A DNA stretch of 64,000 bases, from assembly GCA_041751095.1 (NCBI GenBank), contig JBGSYC010000147.1:1-64000 (forward strand). Direction: 5' to 3'. This stretch comes from JADCRZ01 sp041751095. Its GTDB lineage: Bacteria > Bacteroidota > Bacteroidia > Chitinophagales > Chitinophagaceae. Under the pieces are notes generated by a model. The model did not search any database and was not told where the DNA came from. It was given only the letters and a program-made list of their open reading frames with translations. The translations under genes and the position numbers were made by a program. Shown one piece after another: positions 19,011 through 28,003 of this stretch (its first letter is position 1; the number at the start of each line of letters is the position of its first letter).

Positions 19011-19586
19011 CTACCGGGTTAAGGATTTTCTTTTTTCTTCCAAAAACAGTTCAACTTTTTTTTGCAAAATTCCTTTGGCTCTCGCCAGTTGTGACTTGCT
19101 TGTGCCTTCACTTATACCTAAAAGATAACCAATTTCTTTATGAGCGTATCCTTCGATTGCATACAAATTAAATACCGTGCGATACCCGGGGGATAGCTCC
19201 TGAACCAGTTTGATGATATCTTTTTCAGCCAGTTTATCAAGGGCATTCCACGAAGTATCTTCTGCCAAAATATCTTCCCGGTCACTTGTGCTCGACACAT
19301 TCACTTTTCTTCTGTAGTGCTCTATCGAGGTATTCACAAAAACCCTTCTTATCCATCCTTCAAACGAGCCTTCAGCGCGGAAACGGTCAAGATTTTTAAA
19401 AATTTTAATAAACCCTTCCTGTAAAAGATCCTGAGCGTCGTCAGGATTGTTAGAGTACCGAAGGCAAACGGCATACATTTTTGGTGCAAACCTGTTGTAC
19501 AATTCCTCCTGCATACGGCGATCTCCTGCAAGACATCCTTTGATTAAGTCGGATTCTTCGATATTTAGGTTGCTTGCTTTACTCAC
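19011..19586 (-). CDS. ECF-family RNA polymerase sigma factor
   Basis: A 191-residue sigma-70 family protein. Region 2 covers about residues 24-90 (FAPKMYAVCLRYSNNPDDAQ and DLLQEGFIKIFKNLDRFR). Region 4 covers about 125-180 (LSPGYRTVFNLYAIEGYAHK and EIGYLLGISEGTSKSQLARA, a helix-turn-helix). It should direct transcription of an extracytoplasmic-stress or similar regulon and is probably held by the membrane protein encoded two bases downstream. It starts 22 bases after the rdgB stop. Confidence 0.93.
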   Translation of the reverse strand: MSKASNLNIEESDLIKGCLAGDRRMQEELYNRFAPKMYAVCLRYSNNPDDAQDLLQEGFIKIFKNLDRFRAEGSFEGWIRRVFVNTSIEHYRRKVNVSSTSDREDILAEDTSWNALDKLAEKDIIKLVQELSPGYRTVFNLYAIEGYAHKEIGYLLGISEGTSKSQLARAKGILQKKVELFLEEKRKSLTR

Positions 19587-19608
19587 CTTTTTGCATTTAA
19601 ATCATCTT

Positions 19609-20199
19609 TTATAGAGGCCCTGTGCTTTGTTGCAAAAATAAAACCAACTTGTCGCCTGCCTTTCTGCGATGGCTGAACTGGCTCTTTTCATCGATGGTCA
19701 TCTCGCCAAAAGTTTTATCACTGTTTTCAGGTATAAACACTGAATCGTAGCCAAACCCGCGGTACCCTTTGCAAACATAGGCGATTGTTCCGTCACATAT
19801 CCCATCAAAAAAATATTCGTTTCCATTGAATAGCAAAGAAATAACTGTTCTGAAACGCGCCTTACGGTTCTTGCCGGATCCAAGATCGGATAACAATTTT
19901 TTTATATTTTGATCTGAATCAGCGCTTTCGCCTGCATATCTTGCACTTCTAACGCCGGGGGCTCCATTCAGCGCATCAACTTCAAGGCCGGTGTCTTCAC
20001 TAAAGCAGTCTCTGCCGGTAACCCTGAAAATAGTTGTTGATTTCTCCCTGGCATTTTCTTCCAGTGTTTCGTGAGGCTCAGGCATATCGATTTGTATATC
20101 CGCCTCTTTTAAGGTTATAATTCTTACGTTTTGCCCGATGGAAGCCTGAATTTCATCCACCTTATATTGATTATTTGTCGCAAAAATTAATTCTGTCAT
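19609..20199 (-). CDS. rdgB: Non-canonical purine NTP pyrophosphatase (RdgB/HAM1)
   Basis: Hydrolyses ITP, dITP and XTP to monophosphates to keep deaminated purines out of nucleic acids. The N-terminal substrate motif FATNNQYKVDEI is at residues 5-16, the catalytic-metal region SEDTGLEVDALNGAPGVRSA at about 68-87, and GFGYDSVFIPE near residue 148. The C-terminal SQFSHRRKA is the family signature. Length 196 is normal. It is upstream of, and probably co-transcribed with, the ECF sigma factor. Confidence 0.94.
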   Translation of the reverse strand: MTELIFATNNQYKVDEIQASIGQNVRIITLKEADIQIDMPEPHETLEENAREKSTTIFRVTGRDCFSEDTGLEVDALNGAPGVRSARYAGESADSDQNIKKLLSDLGSGKNRKARFRTVISLLFNGNEYFFDGICDGTIAYVCKGYRGFGYDSVFIPENSDKTFGEMTIDEKSQFSHRRKAGDKLVLFLQQSTGPL

Positions 20200-20264
20200 G
20201 TGAGATCATTCAAAGAACCGTTACACATCTTTAAACTGAGGCTTACGCCCGGCTCCACCGTGTA

Positions 20265-20789
20265 TCAAATGCGAAAAAGCTGCTTCAGGCTTTGCCACAA
20301 CGCAAACCTGTGATCTTTTGCTTCATTATTCTTCTGACTGAGCCATTCAAGTTCCGGAGCAAAAATGATTTTCATGCCTCCTGAGGCTGTTATGTTAAAG
20401 TATTCCGGGTCCTTTATCAATGATGTGAACATATGTTTGCTTCCAAAGGACAGGACACTACCGGGATTGAATTCCGTCAGAATGCCTGACAGGCCTTTTT
20501 GTTCTTTTGGATTAACAATGGCAATATCATCAAGTATTAAATGACAGGCTTTTAAAATGCTCGTTAAAAATTCGAGCTGTTTCGCGGGGAGAAATTCCTC
20601 TCCGGGGTAATAAACGATAACAAGTATATTTTTCCTGTTCTGACCCAGGTAAGGCGATCTCGCTACAGGTGAACCGGATTCGGCTAAATCAGGTTCAGAT
20701 TGGTTTTTGATATCGCCAGGCTCAACGAGAACGCGCGCATAGATTTCCGCAATGACAAGTTTGGGCAGCTGTATGTCGTTGAGGCTCAT
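20265..20789 (-). CDS. Conserved-looking protein of unknown function, possible uracil-DNA-glycosylase-like fold
   Basis: A 174-residue soluble protein from the ATG at 20789; the frame extends 18 codons further but that part overlaps the divergent ilvE leader. Its order of elements is a hydrophobic strand (NILVIVYYP), a Leu-rich helix (LEFLTSILKACHLILDDIAI), a second strand with SVLSFGS, and a C-terminal stretch FAPELEWLSQKN followed by HRFALWQSL. This order recalls the uracil-DNA glycosylase-like fold and the psi (HolD) subunit of DNA polymerase III, which ends similarly. This is inference from pattern only; no catalytic motif is evident. Confidence 0.65.
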   Translation of the reverse strand: MSLNDIQLPKLVIAEIYARVLVEPGDIKNQSEPDLAESGSPVARSPYLGQNRKNILVIVYYPGEEFLPAKQLEFLTSILKACHLILDDIAIVNPKEQKGLSGILTEFNPGSVLSFGSKHMFTSLIKDPEYFNITASGGMKIIFAPELEWLSQKNNEAKDHRFALWQSLKQLFRI

Positions 20790-20843
20790 AACAATATCAA
20801 TTGTAAAACATTTCCAGGAGACCGCTGGCCGGGCAGCAATCAT

Positions 20844-20874
20844 TTTGTCAGCCAGTTTATTGTTTGTTTCTTTG
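20844..20874 (+). promoter_or_regulatory. Putative promoter of ilvE (TTTG, 19 bases, TTTCTTTG)
   Basis: TTTG at 20844-20847 and TTTCTTTG at 20867-20874 are separated by 19 bases, the spacing of the Bacteroidota -33/-7 elements. The -7 has one mismatch to TAnnTTTG. A start near 20881 leaves a short leader before the ATG at 20895, which supports that start over the upstream frame. Confidence 0.4.
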
Positions 20875-20894
20875 CAACAAATTTAAGATTAATT

Positions 20895-21959
20895 ATGGTT
20901 GCCGCTTATGACATAAATATAACCAAAGTTGAAAGGAGTAAATTAAATGATATCCGCCTGGAGAATATCCCGTTTGGAAAATATTTTACTGACCACATCC
21001 TTGAAGCAGATTACGAAAACGGGGAGTGGAAAAATATAGAGATTAAGCCGTACCAGCCATTGCTTTTGAGCCCGTCTCTTGCTGCGCTCCATTACGGTCA
21101 GGCGATCTTCGAAGGCCTGAAAGCCTATAAGGATGGGAGCGGGAATATTGCTGTTTTCAGGCCATATGAAAATTTTAAAAGATTCAATATTTCTGCCGAA
21201 AGAATGCAAATGCCGGTGGTACCTGAAGAGATTTTTATAGAAGGGATGCGTCAGTTACTTGCGCTCGATAAGAACTGGGTACCGGCAAAGGAGGATCATT
21301 CGTTATATATCAGGCCTTTTATGTTCAGTTCTGATGAAGTTATCGGAGTGAGGCCTTCTGACAGCTATAAGTTTATGATCATTCTGAGCCCCACAGGACC
21401 TTATTACGCTACGCCTATGAGAATTTATGTAGAAGAGAAGTATACAAGGGCAGCACCTGGAGGAATAGGGTATGTAAAGGCTGCCGGAAATTACGGTTCG
21501 AGCATGCACGCCACGGCTGAAGCAAGAAGAAAGGGATATGACCAGGTGTTGTGGACAGATGCTTTCGAACATAAATACGTTCAGGAGATCGGAACCATGA
21601 ATGTTTTTGTTATTATCGGGAATACTGCGATCACTCCGGATCTGGAAAACGGAACGATATTATCGGGCATCACCCGGGACAGCGCCATCGTTATTTTAAA
21701 GGAATTTGGCCTCAGTATAGAAGAAAGAAGCCTGAGCATTGATGAGGTAATTGACGCACATAAGTCGGGCTTGTTGTCGGAAGTATTTGGTACAGGAACT
21801 GCCGCCACCATCACCTTCATCAAAGAGTTGTGCTATAAGGATTATGTCATGAATTTCAATGTGGACAGCTGGAGATATGCTCCTGAGTTAAAAAAGCGGC
21901 TTGATAATATCAGGCAGGGAAAGGTGCCGGATATATATGGATGGATGTTGAAGATGTAG
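20895..21959 (+). CDS. ilvE: Branched-chain amino acid aminotransferase
   Basis: PLP-dependent fold-type IV enzyme that interconverts leucine, isoleucine and valine with their keto acids. The YGQAIFEGLKAYK segment (about residues 63-75) binds substrate, the Schiff-base Lys is in GIGYVKAAGNYGSS (about 190-203), and EIGTMNVFVI and GTGTAATI are family phosphate/cofactor contacts. Length 354 is that of the BCAT1-like class II enzymes. The open frame continues upstream to 20700, but that part reads antisense to the neighbouring gene; the ATG at 20895 matches the family N-terminus. Confidence 0.95.
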   Translation: MVAAYDINITKVERSKLNDIRLENIPFGKYFTDHILEADYENGEWKNIEIKPYQPLLLSPSLAALHYGQAIFEGLKAYKDGSGNIAVFRPYENFKRFNISAERMQMPVVPEEIFIEGMRQLLALDKNWVPAKEDHSLYIRPFMFSSDEVIGVRPSDSYKFMIILSPTGPYYATPMRIYVEEKYTRAAPGGIGYVKAAGNYGSSMHATAEARRKGYDQVLWTDAFEHKYVQEIGTMNVFVIIGNTAITPDLENGTILSGITRDSAIVILKEFGLSIEERSLSIDEVIDAHKSGLLSEVFGTGTAATITFIKELCYKDYVMNFNVDSWRYAPELKKRLDNIRQGKVPDIYGWMLKM

Positions 21960-22053
21960 TGAATGGCACAACTGATTATGGAATTACATACGGAAGAAGC
22001 TAAACTGAACTTACAATTTTTACTTTTTTCTTTTCGGTTTCATTTGCTTACCA

Positions 22054-22061
22054 TACCTTTG
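22054..22061 (+). promoter_or_regulatory. Putative -7 promoter element for rpsL-rpsG
   Basis: TACCTTTG fits TAnnTTTG exactly and sits 22 bases upstream of the rpsL ATG. The same octamer is found before fusA at 32353. Confidence 0.55.
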
Positions 22062-22083
22062 CCGTCCAAAATAAAGAGGTAGA

Positions 22084-22473
22084 ATGCCTACAATACAGCA
22101 ATTAGTTCGTAAGGGAAGGGAGATCATCAGAGCGAAAAGCAAATCAAGAGCATTGGATTCCTGTCCTCAAAGGCGGGGGGTATGTACCCGGGTGTATACA
22201 ACCACTCCTAAAAAACCAAACTCTGCTCTTCGCAAGGTGGCTAAAGTCCGCCTTACCAACAAAATTGAAGTGATTGCATACATTCCGGGTGAAGGTCATA
22301 ACCTGCAGGAGCACTCTATAGTACTGATCAGAGGTGGCCGCGTAAAAGATCTTCCAGGGGTACGGTATCATATTGTACGTGGGAGCCTTGATACAGCAGG
22401 TGTAAAAGACAGAAAGAAAAGCCGTTCCAAGTATGGAACCAAGCGAGAAAAAGCAGGCGCTGCCAAGAAGTAG
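22084..22473 (+). CDS. rpsL: 30S ribosomal protein S12
   Basis: Decoding-centre ribosomal protein, 129 residues. The invariant TTTPKKPNSALRKVAKVRL begins near residue 39 and LPGVRYHIVRG near residue 88. The two lysines whose change gives streptomycin resistance (in TPKKPNS and before DLPGVRY) are both Lys here. A basic C-terminal tail (GTKREKAGAAKK) follows. First gene of a two-gene unit with rpsG, 64 bases apart. Confidence 0.98.
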   Translation: MPTIQQLVRKGREIIRAKSKSRALDSCPQRRGVCTRVYTTTPKKPNSALRKVAKVRLTNKIEVIAYIPGEGHNLQEHSIVLIRGGRVKDLPGVRYHIVRGSLDTAGVKDRKKSRSKYGTKREKAGAAKK

Positions 22474-22537
22474 GATTATAGCTCACAAATAAATATTAAC
22501 AGGGCCGGTAATTCCGGTGAAAGTAAATTAGTGAAAT

Positions 22538-23005
22538 ATGAGGAAAGCACAGGCTAAAAAGTTGCCCTTGTCGCCCGACGCTAAATACAATGATAAATTG
22601 GTTACCCGTTTTGTAAACAATATTATGTGGCAGGGCAAGAAAAGTGGTGCATTCAGCATTTTTTATGATGCTTTGGATAAAGTGGCTAAACAGACAAATG
22701 AAGACGGGTATGAGATCTGGAGAAGAGCATTGTCGAATGTTACGCCTGCTGTTGAAGTACGTAGCCGGCGGATTGGCGGGGCTACCTTTCAGATTCCTGC
22801 AGAAGTACGCCCAGACAGAAAAATCTCTTTAAGCATTAAATGGCTTGTCCGTTTCAGCCGCGAAAGAAACGGCAGAAGTATGTCTGATAAGCTGGCGAAC
22901 GAGATAGTAGCCGCGAGCAGGGGTGAAGGTGGTGCTTTTAAAAAGAAAGAAGATACCCACCGTATGGCTGAAGCCAACAAAGCCTTTTCTCACTTCAGGA
23001 TTTAA
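22538..23005 (+). CDS. rpsG: 30S ribosomal protein S7
   Basis: Primary 16S rRNA-binding protein of the small-subunit head, 155 residues, normal length. N-terminal MRKAQAKKLPLSPDAKY, KLVTRFVNNIMWQGKKS near residue 21 and VEVRSRRIGGATFQIPAEVR near residue 75 identify it. A terminator hairpin follows 32 bases after the stop, so the unit ends here; fusA, its usual next neighbour, is 9.5 kb away. Confidence 0.98.
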   Translation: MRKAQAKKLPLSPDAKYNDKLVTRFVNNIMWQGKKSGAFSIFYDALDKVAKQTNEDGYEIWRRALSNVTPAVEVRSRRIGGATFQIPAEVRPDRKISLSIKWLVRFSRERNGRSMSDKLANEIVAASRGEGGAFKKKEDTHRMAEANKAFSHFRI

Positions 23006-23037
23006 ATTAGATATTTTAAAAGATTTAGAATAAATTG

Positions 23038-23062
23038 ACCACTCTTTTTGGGTGGTTTTTTT
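23038..23062 (+). terminator. Rho-independent terminator after rpsG
   Basis: ACCAC (23038-23042) pairs with GTGGT (23052-23056) around a nine-base loop and is followed by a run of seven T. Confidence 0.7.
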
Positions 23063-23145
23063 ATTGCATAAGTTCCGTTATATTCTATGCAAATGATTAC
23101 GCGATTATTTACACCGGGTTAATCAAACTTTATAAAAACATCTTT

Positions 23146-24477
23146 ATGCCTGACCGCAGGGATTTCTTGCTAAATAGTTCAAGGCTCGTTGCCGGGAGCA
23201 TTCTCCTTTCCTCATGGGATAATCGGTCCTTACAAAACTTAAAAAAAGCGCCGGGCGACCAGATAAATGTAGGCGCCATTGGAATAAATGGCATGGGCTG
23301 GTCTGACCTGAAGGCAGCTATGGCGGTTGCCGGAGTAAACGTGGTAGCCTTGTGTGATGTAGATAAAAATGTGCTTGATAAGCGAATGTCGGAACTGGAA
23401 AAAACCGGCAAGGACATTTCAAAAATTAAGCTATATGGTGATTACAGAAAGATGTTGGAACAAAAAGATATCGATGTAGTTATTATTGGCACACCCGATC
23501 ACTGGCACGCCTTACAAATGATTCATGCCGCTGAAGCAGGCAAGCACATTTATGTGGAAAAGCCGATCGGTAATTCGATCGTCGAATGTAGTGCCATGGT
23601 AGCAGCACAGCAAAAATATAACCGGGTAGTACAGGTGGGCCAGTGGCAGCGCAGCCAGCAGCATTTCAAGGATGCTGTAAATTTCGTTCGTTCAGGTAAA
23701 CTTGGAAACATCCGGACAGTTAAAGTATGGTGCTACCAGGGATGGATGAAACCGGCGCCCGTTCAGCCTGATACAAATCCCCCGCAAGGCGTTGATTATG
23801 CAATGTGGCTCGGGCCCGCCGAAAAGAAACCCTTCAATCCCAGCCGGTTTCATTTTAATTTCAGATGGTTTTGGGACTATGCCGGTGGGCTGATGACCGA
23901 CTGGGGTGTACATTTAATGGACTATGCTTTACATGGCATGGACGCAAGCGTTCCAAAAACAATATCAGCATTGGGAGGCAGATTCGCTTACCCGGAAATG
24001 GCAGAGGAAACTCCTGATACACTAACAGCTTTATACGAATTTGACAAGTTCAATATTGTCTGGGATCATGCGATGGGTATCGATAATGGGTCTTACAACA
24101 GAGATCACGGAATCGCTTACATTGGCAACAACGGTACATTAATTTTAAACAGGGGGGGCTGGGAGGTAATTTCTGAACGACAGTCGACGCAAAAGGCGGA
24201 GTTGCCCTTTCAAAAATCTTCTGATAACGGGCTGGCCAAACACATGCAGAACTTTATGGAAGTGGTTCGAAGTGGAAAAATGCAGGATTTGAATGCCCCT
24301 ATACAGGTAGGCGCCCATGTTGCTAAAGTATCTCAAATGGGCAATATCGCGTTTCGCGCGCAGCAGAAACTGGAATGGGATCCGTTGAAGGAAAGATTCA
24401 CAGACGAAAAGGTAAACAGTGAGTACCTCGCTAAAAGATACCATAACGGCTATAAGATCCCGAATGTTAAAGCATGA
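23146..24477 (+). CDS. Gfo/Idh/MocA family oxidoreductase with Tat signal
   Basis: A 443-residue NAD(P)-dependent sugar oxidoreductase. Residues 4-20 form a twin-arginine signal (DRRDFLLNSSRLVAGSIL), so it should act in the periplasm with a tightly bound cofactor. The Rossmann motif is INVGAIGINGMGWSD near residue 40, and the catalytic-lysine motif EKP is in HIYVEKPIGNS near residue 143. GGLMTDWGVHLMDYA near residue 247 is typical of the C-terminal fold. The frame opens at a TTG at 23035 inside the rpsG terminator; the ATG at 23146 gives the signal peptide and is chosen. It is convergent with the DUF1080 gene and probably acts on sugars oxidised at C3. Confidence 0.9.
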   Translation: MPDRRDFLLNSSRLVAGSILLSSWDNRSLQNLKKAPGDQINVGAIGINGMGWSDLKAAMAVAGVNVVALCDVDKNVLDKRMSELEKTGKDISKIKLYGDYRKMLEQKDIDVVIIGTPDHWHALQMIHAAEAGKHIYVEKPIGNSIVECSAMVAAQQKYNRVVQVGQWQRSQQHFKDAVNFVRSGKLGNIRTVKVWCYQGWMKPAPVQPDTNPPQGVDYAMWLGPAEKKPFNPSRFHFNFRWFWDYAGGLMTDWGVHLMDYALHGMDASVPKTISALGGRFAYPEMAEETPDTLTALYEFDKFNIVWDHAMGIDNGSYNRDHGIAYIGNNGTLILNRGGWEVISERQSTQKAELPFQKSSDNGLAKHMQNFMEVVRSGKMQDLNAPIQVGAHVAKVSQMGNIAFRAQQKLEWDPLKERFTDEKVNSEYLAKRYHNGYKIPNVKA

Positions 24478-24523
24478 TAACGCCTTAACATCCGGGTCCG
24501 AATGCTCCATAAAAGTAGCTTCG

Positions 24524-25252
24524 TTACAATTTCCTGATCATGATATTTCTGAAAAACACTGCATTCCCGTGATCCTGCAAGGCAATCCTGCCTTTCTTAA
24601 AAGTTGAAAAAGCAGGCATCGTTTTAAACTTACTCCCTGCTACCAGTTGTTTCCAGTTGTCATCCCATAATGTCGTTGATACAACTTTTGTTCCATTTAG
24701 GAACAGGTCTAATTTCCCATTCTTAGAAACAATTTCAGCCTGGTTCCATTCGTCGAGCGGCTTAACCGTTTCTTTAGATGAAGCGATAAGATCATACAGA
24801 TCACCTGCCCTGTGTTTGTGAATTTTTGCATCGCGGTGCCCATTATTATCAAGCACCTGCATTTCAAGTCCGGTATTGTATGTAGCCTGGTACTGAGGGT
24901 CTTCCTTTACATAGAAAATAACACCACTATTGCCGTTCTTCGCAATTTTCCAATCAAGCTTCAGATGAAAATTGTCATATTCTTCATTCGTGACAAGGTC
25001 GCCGCTTCCCTGCCGCCCGCCTGCATTTGCAGTGTCAAGAAAGAGGACTCCGTCTTGAACTTTCCACCGGTCTGTAACATCAGTTTTCAGATAGCTATGC
25101 CAGCCCTGGGTGGTCTTGCCGTCAAATAGCGGCTGCCACCCGGCGGTGTTTTGTTTATTGTTCGAAGAATTATTTGTCGTGGAACCTTGTTGGCCGGAAC
25201 ACATCGTTGCAGTAAGGAAAAAACTTGTCACTAAAAGGATCGATTTCTTCAT
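24524..25252 (-). CDS. DUF1080 protein, 3-keto-disaccharide hydrolase/lyase family
   Basis: A 242-residue secreted beta-jelly-roll protein. The N-terminal 19 residues are a signal peptide; the Cys in TATMCSG could be a loose lipobox. The DUF1080 hallmarks are WQPLFDGKTTQGWHSY (about residues 39-54), WKVQDGVLF, HLKLDWKIAKNGNSGVIFYV near residue 95, YNTGLEMQVLDNNGH and FRNIMIRKL at the end. Family members cleave glycosides whose sugar has been oxidised at C3. It is followed seven bases upstream by a cytochrome c gene, and lies in a cluster with sugar dehydrogenases, which fits that role. Confidence 0.9.
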   Translation of the reverse strand: MKKSILLVTSFFLTATMCSGQQGSTTNNSSNNKQNTAGWQPLFDGKTTQGWHSYLKTDVTDRWKVQDGVLFLDTANAGGRQGSGDLVTNEEYDNFHLKLDWKIAKNGNSGVIFYVKEDPQYQATYNTGLEMQVLDNNGHRDAKIHKHRAGDLYDLIASSKETVKPLDEWNQAEIVSKNGKLDLFLNGTKVVSTTLWDDNWKQLVAGSKFKTMPAFSTFKKGRIALQDHGNAVFFRNIMIRKL

Positions 25253-25259
25253 AGAGGGT

Positions 25260-25685
25260 TTATTTGTTTTTTAATAAGAGCACATATTTTACCATTTGCT
25301 TTGCGTCGTCAAGAGAAAGGTTTGGATGCGGGGTCATTGGAACTTCTCCCCAAACTCCTTTGCCGCCCTGAATAACTTTATTGGCAAGCAATGTTACTGT
25401 CTGATCATCATTAGCATATTTATTGGCAACTTCCCTGTACGCCGGTCCGATACCTTTTTCTTCCACTTTGTGGCAGGTAAGGCAGTCTGATTGAGCTATT
25501 AGCTCAATGCCTTTTTGATAATCGGGATTTTCTGTGATGTCTGCAGGCGCCTGCGGAGCAGCAGGTTCAGGAGTTGCACTTTGCGCTGGATTGGAATTTT
25601 CTGTGCCTTCTTTTGCACCGTCATCCTGGCCGCCACAGGCGTATCCGGTAACAGCAATAAGTAAAGCGATCATTACTTTTTTCAT
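25260..25685 (-). CDS. Class I cytochrome c lipoprotein
   Basis: A 141-residue protein with a lipoprotein signal (lipobox TGYAC, Cys17) and a Pro/Ala/Glu-rich linker. One haem domain follows: CLTCH at about residues 68-72 binds haem, GIGPAYREVA follows, and Met in VPMTPHP near residue 117 is the likely axial ligand. It probably accepts electrons in the periplasm from the GMC dehydrogenase encoded in the same cluster. It is seven bases upstream of the DUF1080 gene on the same strand, so the two are co-transcribed. Confidence 0.92.
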   Translation of the reverse strand: MKKVMIALLIAVTGYACGGQDDGAKEGTENSNPAQSATPEPAAPQAPADITENPDYQKGIELIAQSDCLTCHKVEEKGIGPAYREVANKYANDDQTVTLLANKVIQGGKGVWGEVPMTPHPNLSLDDAKQMVKYVLLLKNK

Positions 25686-25737
25686 ATGTTATATTTATTT
25701 TTTGAGTGAGCGTTCACCTAAATCTCCGAAACAATTT

Positions 25738-26793
25738 CTAATCTATCCCTAAAACTTTTCGATTAAATTTTTCATCGGAACCTGTTCCTGCAAAATCATC
25801 AAAAGCTTTTTCAGTCACCCTTATGATATGATCCCTGATAAACACCGCTCCTTCCTTAGCGCCATCCTCAGGATGTTTAATGGCGCATTCCCATTCCAAT
25901 ACAGCCCATCCCCTGAAATCGTATTGTGTTAATTTACTGAATATCGCTTTAAAGTTTACCTGTCCATCGCCCAAAGACCGAAAACGCCCGGCCCTGTCTA
26001 TCCAGCTTTGATAGCCTCCATATACTCCCTGTTTTCCCGTTGAATTAAATTCGGCATCTTTTACATGGAACATTCTGATCCTCTCGTGGTAGTGGTCAAT
26101 ATAGCTAAGGTAATCAAGGCATTGCAAAACAAAGTGACTTGGATCGTAGAGCAGGCACGCCCGGGTGTGGTGATTAACCTTTTCAAGAAACATCTCATAG
26201 GTGATCCCATCATGAAGGTCTTCCCCTGGATGAATCTCATAGCATAGATCTACTCCGGATTCCTCAAAGGCATTCAAAATCGGGAGCCACCTTTTGGCAA
26301 GCTCATTAAAAGCGGTATCCACCAGGCCGGCAGGCCTTTGTGGCCACGGGTAAACGGTTGGCCATAACAGCGCTCCACTAAAAGTAGCATGGGCATTTAG
26401 TCCAAGGTTCTGTGATGCCTTTGCGGCGTATTGTAATTGTTTAACGGCCCATTCTCCCCTCGCTTTGCTGTTGCCGTGCACTTCCTTCGGCGCAAAGCCA
26501 TCGAAGGACGCATCATAAGCGGGATGAACTGCAACGAGCTGGCCTTGAAGATGAGTGGACAACTCCGTAATTTCCAGGCCGCATTCATTAACCATACCTT
26601 TGAGTTCCTCAGCGTATGTCTTACTTTCTGCAGCTTTTTGAAGGTCTATACAGCGGCTGTCCCATGTGGGTATCTGCACGCCGGTAAACCCCAGGTTTTT
26701 TGCCCAATTGCAGATTGAACGTAAATCATTAAAGGGAGCCTGGTCGCCTAAAAATTGTGCTAAAAATATTGCCGGCCCTTTTATTGTTTGCAT
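25738..26793 (-). CDS. TIM-barrel sugar isomerase/epimerase-like protein
   Basis: A 351-residue xylose-isomerase-like (AP-endonuclease-2 family) protein without signal peptide. Metal-binding residues are visible as Glu in DLCYEIHPGED (about residue 190), Asp and His in LLYDPSHFVLQ (about 220), His in MFHVKDAEFN and Glu in AVLEWECAIKHPED near the end. Related proteins in 3-keto-glycoside clusters act as isomerases or hydratases on the released keto sugar. It is in tandem with the downstream-facing cytochrome c/DUF1080 genes and the upstream Gfo/Idh gene, all on the minus strand with 52-base gaps. Confidence 0.85.
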   Translation of the reverse strand: MQTIKGPAIFLAQFLGDQAPFNDLRSICNWAKNLGFTGVQIPTWDSRCIDLQKAAESKTYAEELKGMVNECGLEITELSTHLQGQLVAVHPAYDASFDGFAPKEVHGNSKARGEWAVKQLQYAAKASQNLGLNAHATFSGALLWPTVYPWPQRPAGLVDTAFNELAKRWLPILNAFEESGVDLCYEIHPGEDLHDGITYEMFLEKVNHHTRACLLYDPSHFVLQCLDYLSYIDHYHERIRMFHVKDAEFNSTGKQGVYGGYQSWIDRAGRFRSLGDGQVNFKAIFSKLTQYDFRGWAVLEWECAIKHPEDGAKEGAVFIRDHIIRVTEKAFDDFAGTGSDEKFNRKVLGID

Positions 26794-26845
26794 AGGTATA
26801 TGTTTTCATTAATGGTGAAGATGCAATTTTTATGATGCCCGAATA

Positions 26846-28003
26846 TCAGATGCTGAAATCAGTCCATTTCTCAGATGCCTTGCTGCTTCTCACTACATTC
26901 TCAATAAAAGCCATGCCACGGATGCCGTCGTCTACGCCCGGGAAGTCCAGCCATTCCGGTTGTGCTGTTTCGCCACTCAAGCCGGCTTTTACAGCCAGGG
27001 CGAAGTTGCGGTATAAATTTGCAAAAGCTTCAAGATAACCTTCGGGGTGGCCCGGTGGCGTACGCGAATTATGTTGAGCAAAACGGCCAAGATAGCCAGA
27101 GCCCGCCCGAAGTATCTCGGTTGGTTTATTCTGCCATTTTAATAAAAGCGTATTGGCATCCTCCTGCTTCCATTCCAATCCACCTTTCTCGCCATAAACC
27201 GAAATGTGAATATTATTTTCTTCTCCGGCGGCTATTTGCGACGCGTATAATAACCCGCTTGCGCCATTGTTAAACTTCAATAAAACTTCCCCGTCATCAT
27301 CAAGTTGCCTTCCTTCAACTACAATATTCAGATCAGCGCAAATTTTGGTAACCTGCAGTCCGCTTACATATTCGGCCATATTAAAGGCATGGGTACCAAT
27401 ATCTCCCATGCAACCGGCTATCCCGCTTTTACCTGGGTCTGTACGCCAGGACGCCTGCTTATTATTACTGCCTTCAAGAAAATCACTCAGCCATCCCTGC
27501 GGGTAACCAACATATACCTTTCTGATGTTACCTAACCTTCCTTCAGATATGATCTGCCTTGCTTCTTTAATCATCGGGTATCCGGTGTAGGTATGTGTCA
27601 GGCAAAATAACTTTCCGCTGTTCTCCGCAACCGTTTTAAGTTCCAGGGCTTCCTTCAGGTTAAAAGTCATAGGTTTATCAAGAACTACGTGAAAGCCGTT
27701 TTCCAGCGCCATTTTCGCCGGCTTAAAGTGCAAATGATTTGGCGTGACAATACTCACGAAGTCCATCCGTTCTCCTTCAGGCAAAGACCTTTCCCGTTCT
27801 ATCATTTCGGTATAAGAACCATATACTTTGTCTTCGGAAAGGTAAAGCGCTTCACCGCTTATTTTTGATTTTTGCGGATCACTGCTGAAAGCGCCGCATA
27901 CGAGTTCAATCTGTCCATCCATAAGTGCAGCAATGCGGTGTACCGCACCGATAAATGCATCTTTACCGCCTCCAATCATGCCCATCCGCAATTTTCTTTT
28001 CAT
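26846..28003 (-). CDS. Gfo/Idh/MocA family oxidoreductase (cytoplasmic)
   Basis: A 385-residue NAD(P)-dependent dehydrogenase. LRMGMIGGGKDAFIGAVHR at residues 5-23 is the nucleotide-binding start, and the catalytic Lys motif is VVLDKPMTFN (about residues 130-139). The C-terminal alpha/beta domain contains GCMGDIGTHAFNMAEYV. No signal peptide, unlike the Tat-exported relative at 23146, so the cluster has one exported and one cytoplasmic member. It is the first gene of a four-gene minus-strand run (this gene, isomerase, cytochrome c, DUF1080). Confidence 0.9.
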   Translation of the reverse strand: MKRKLRMGMIGGGKDAFIGAVHRIAALMDGQIELVCGAFSSDPQKSKISGEALYLSEDKVYGSYTEMIERERSLPEGERMDFVSIVTPNHLHFKPAKMALENGFHVVLDKPMTFNLKEALELKTVAENSGKLFCLTHTYTGYPMIKEARQIISEGRLGNIRKVYVGYPQGWLSDFLEGSNNKQASWRTDPGKSGIAGCMGDIGTHAFNMAEYVSGLQVTKICADLNIVVEGRQLDDDGEVLLKFNNGASGLLYASQIAAGEENNIHISVYGEKGGLEWKQEDANTLLLKWQNKPTEILRAGSGYLGRFAQHNSRTPPGHPEGYLEAFANLYRNFALAVKAGLSGETAQPEWLDFPGVDDGIRGMAFIENVVRSSKASEKWTDFSI

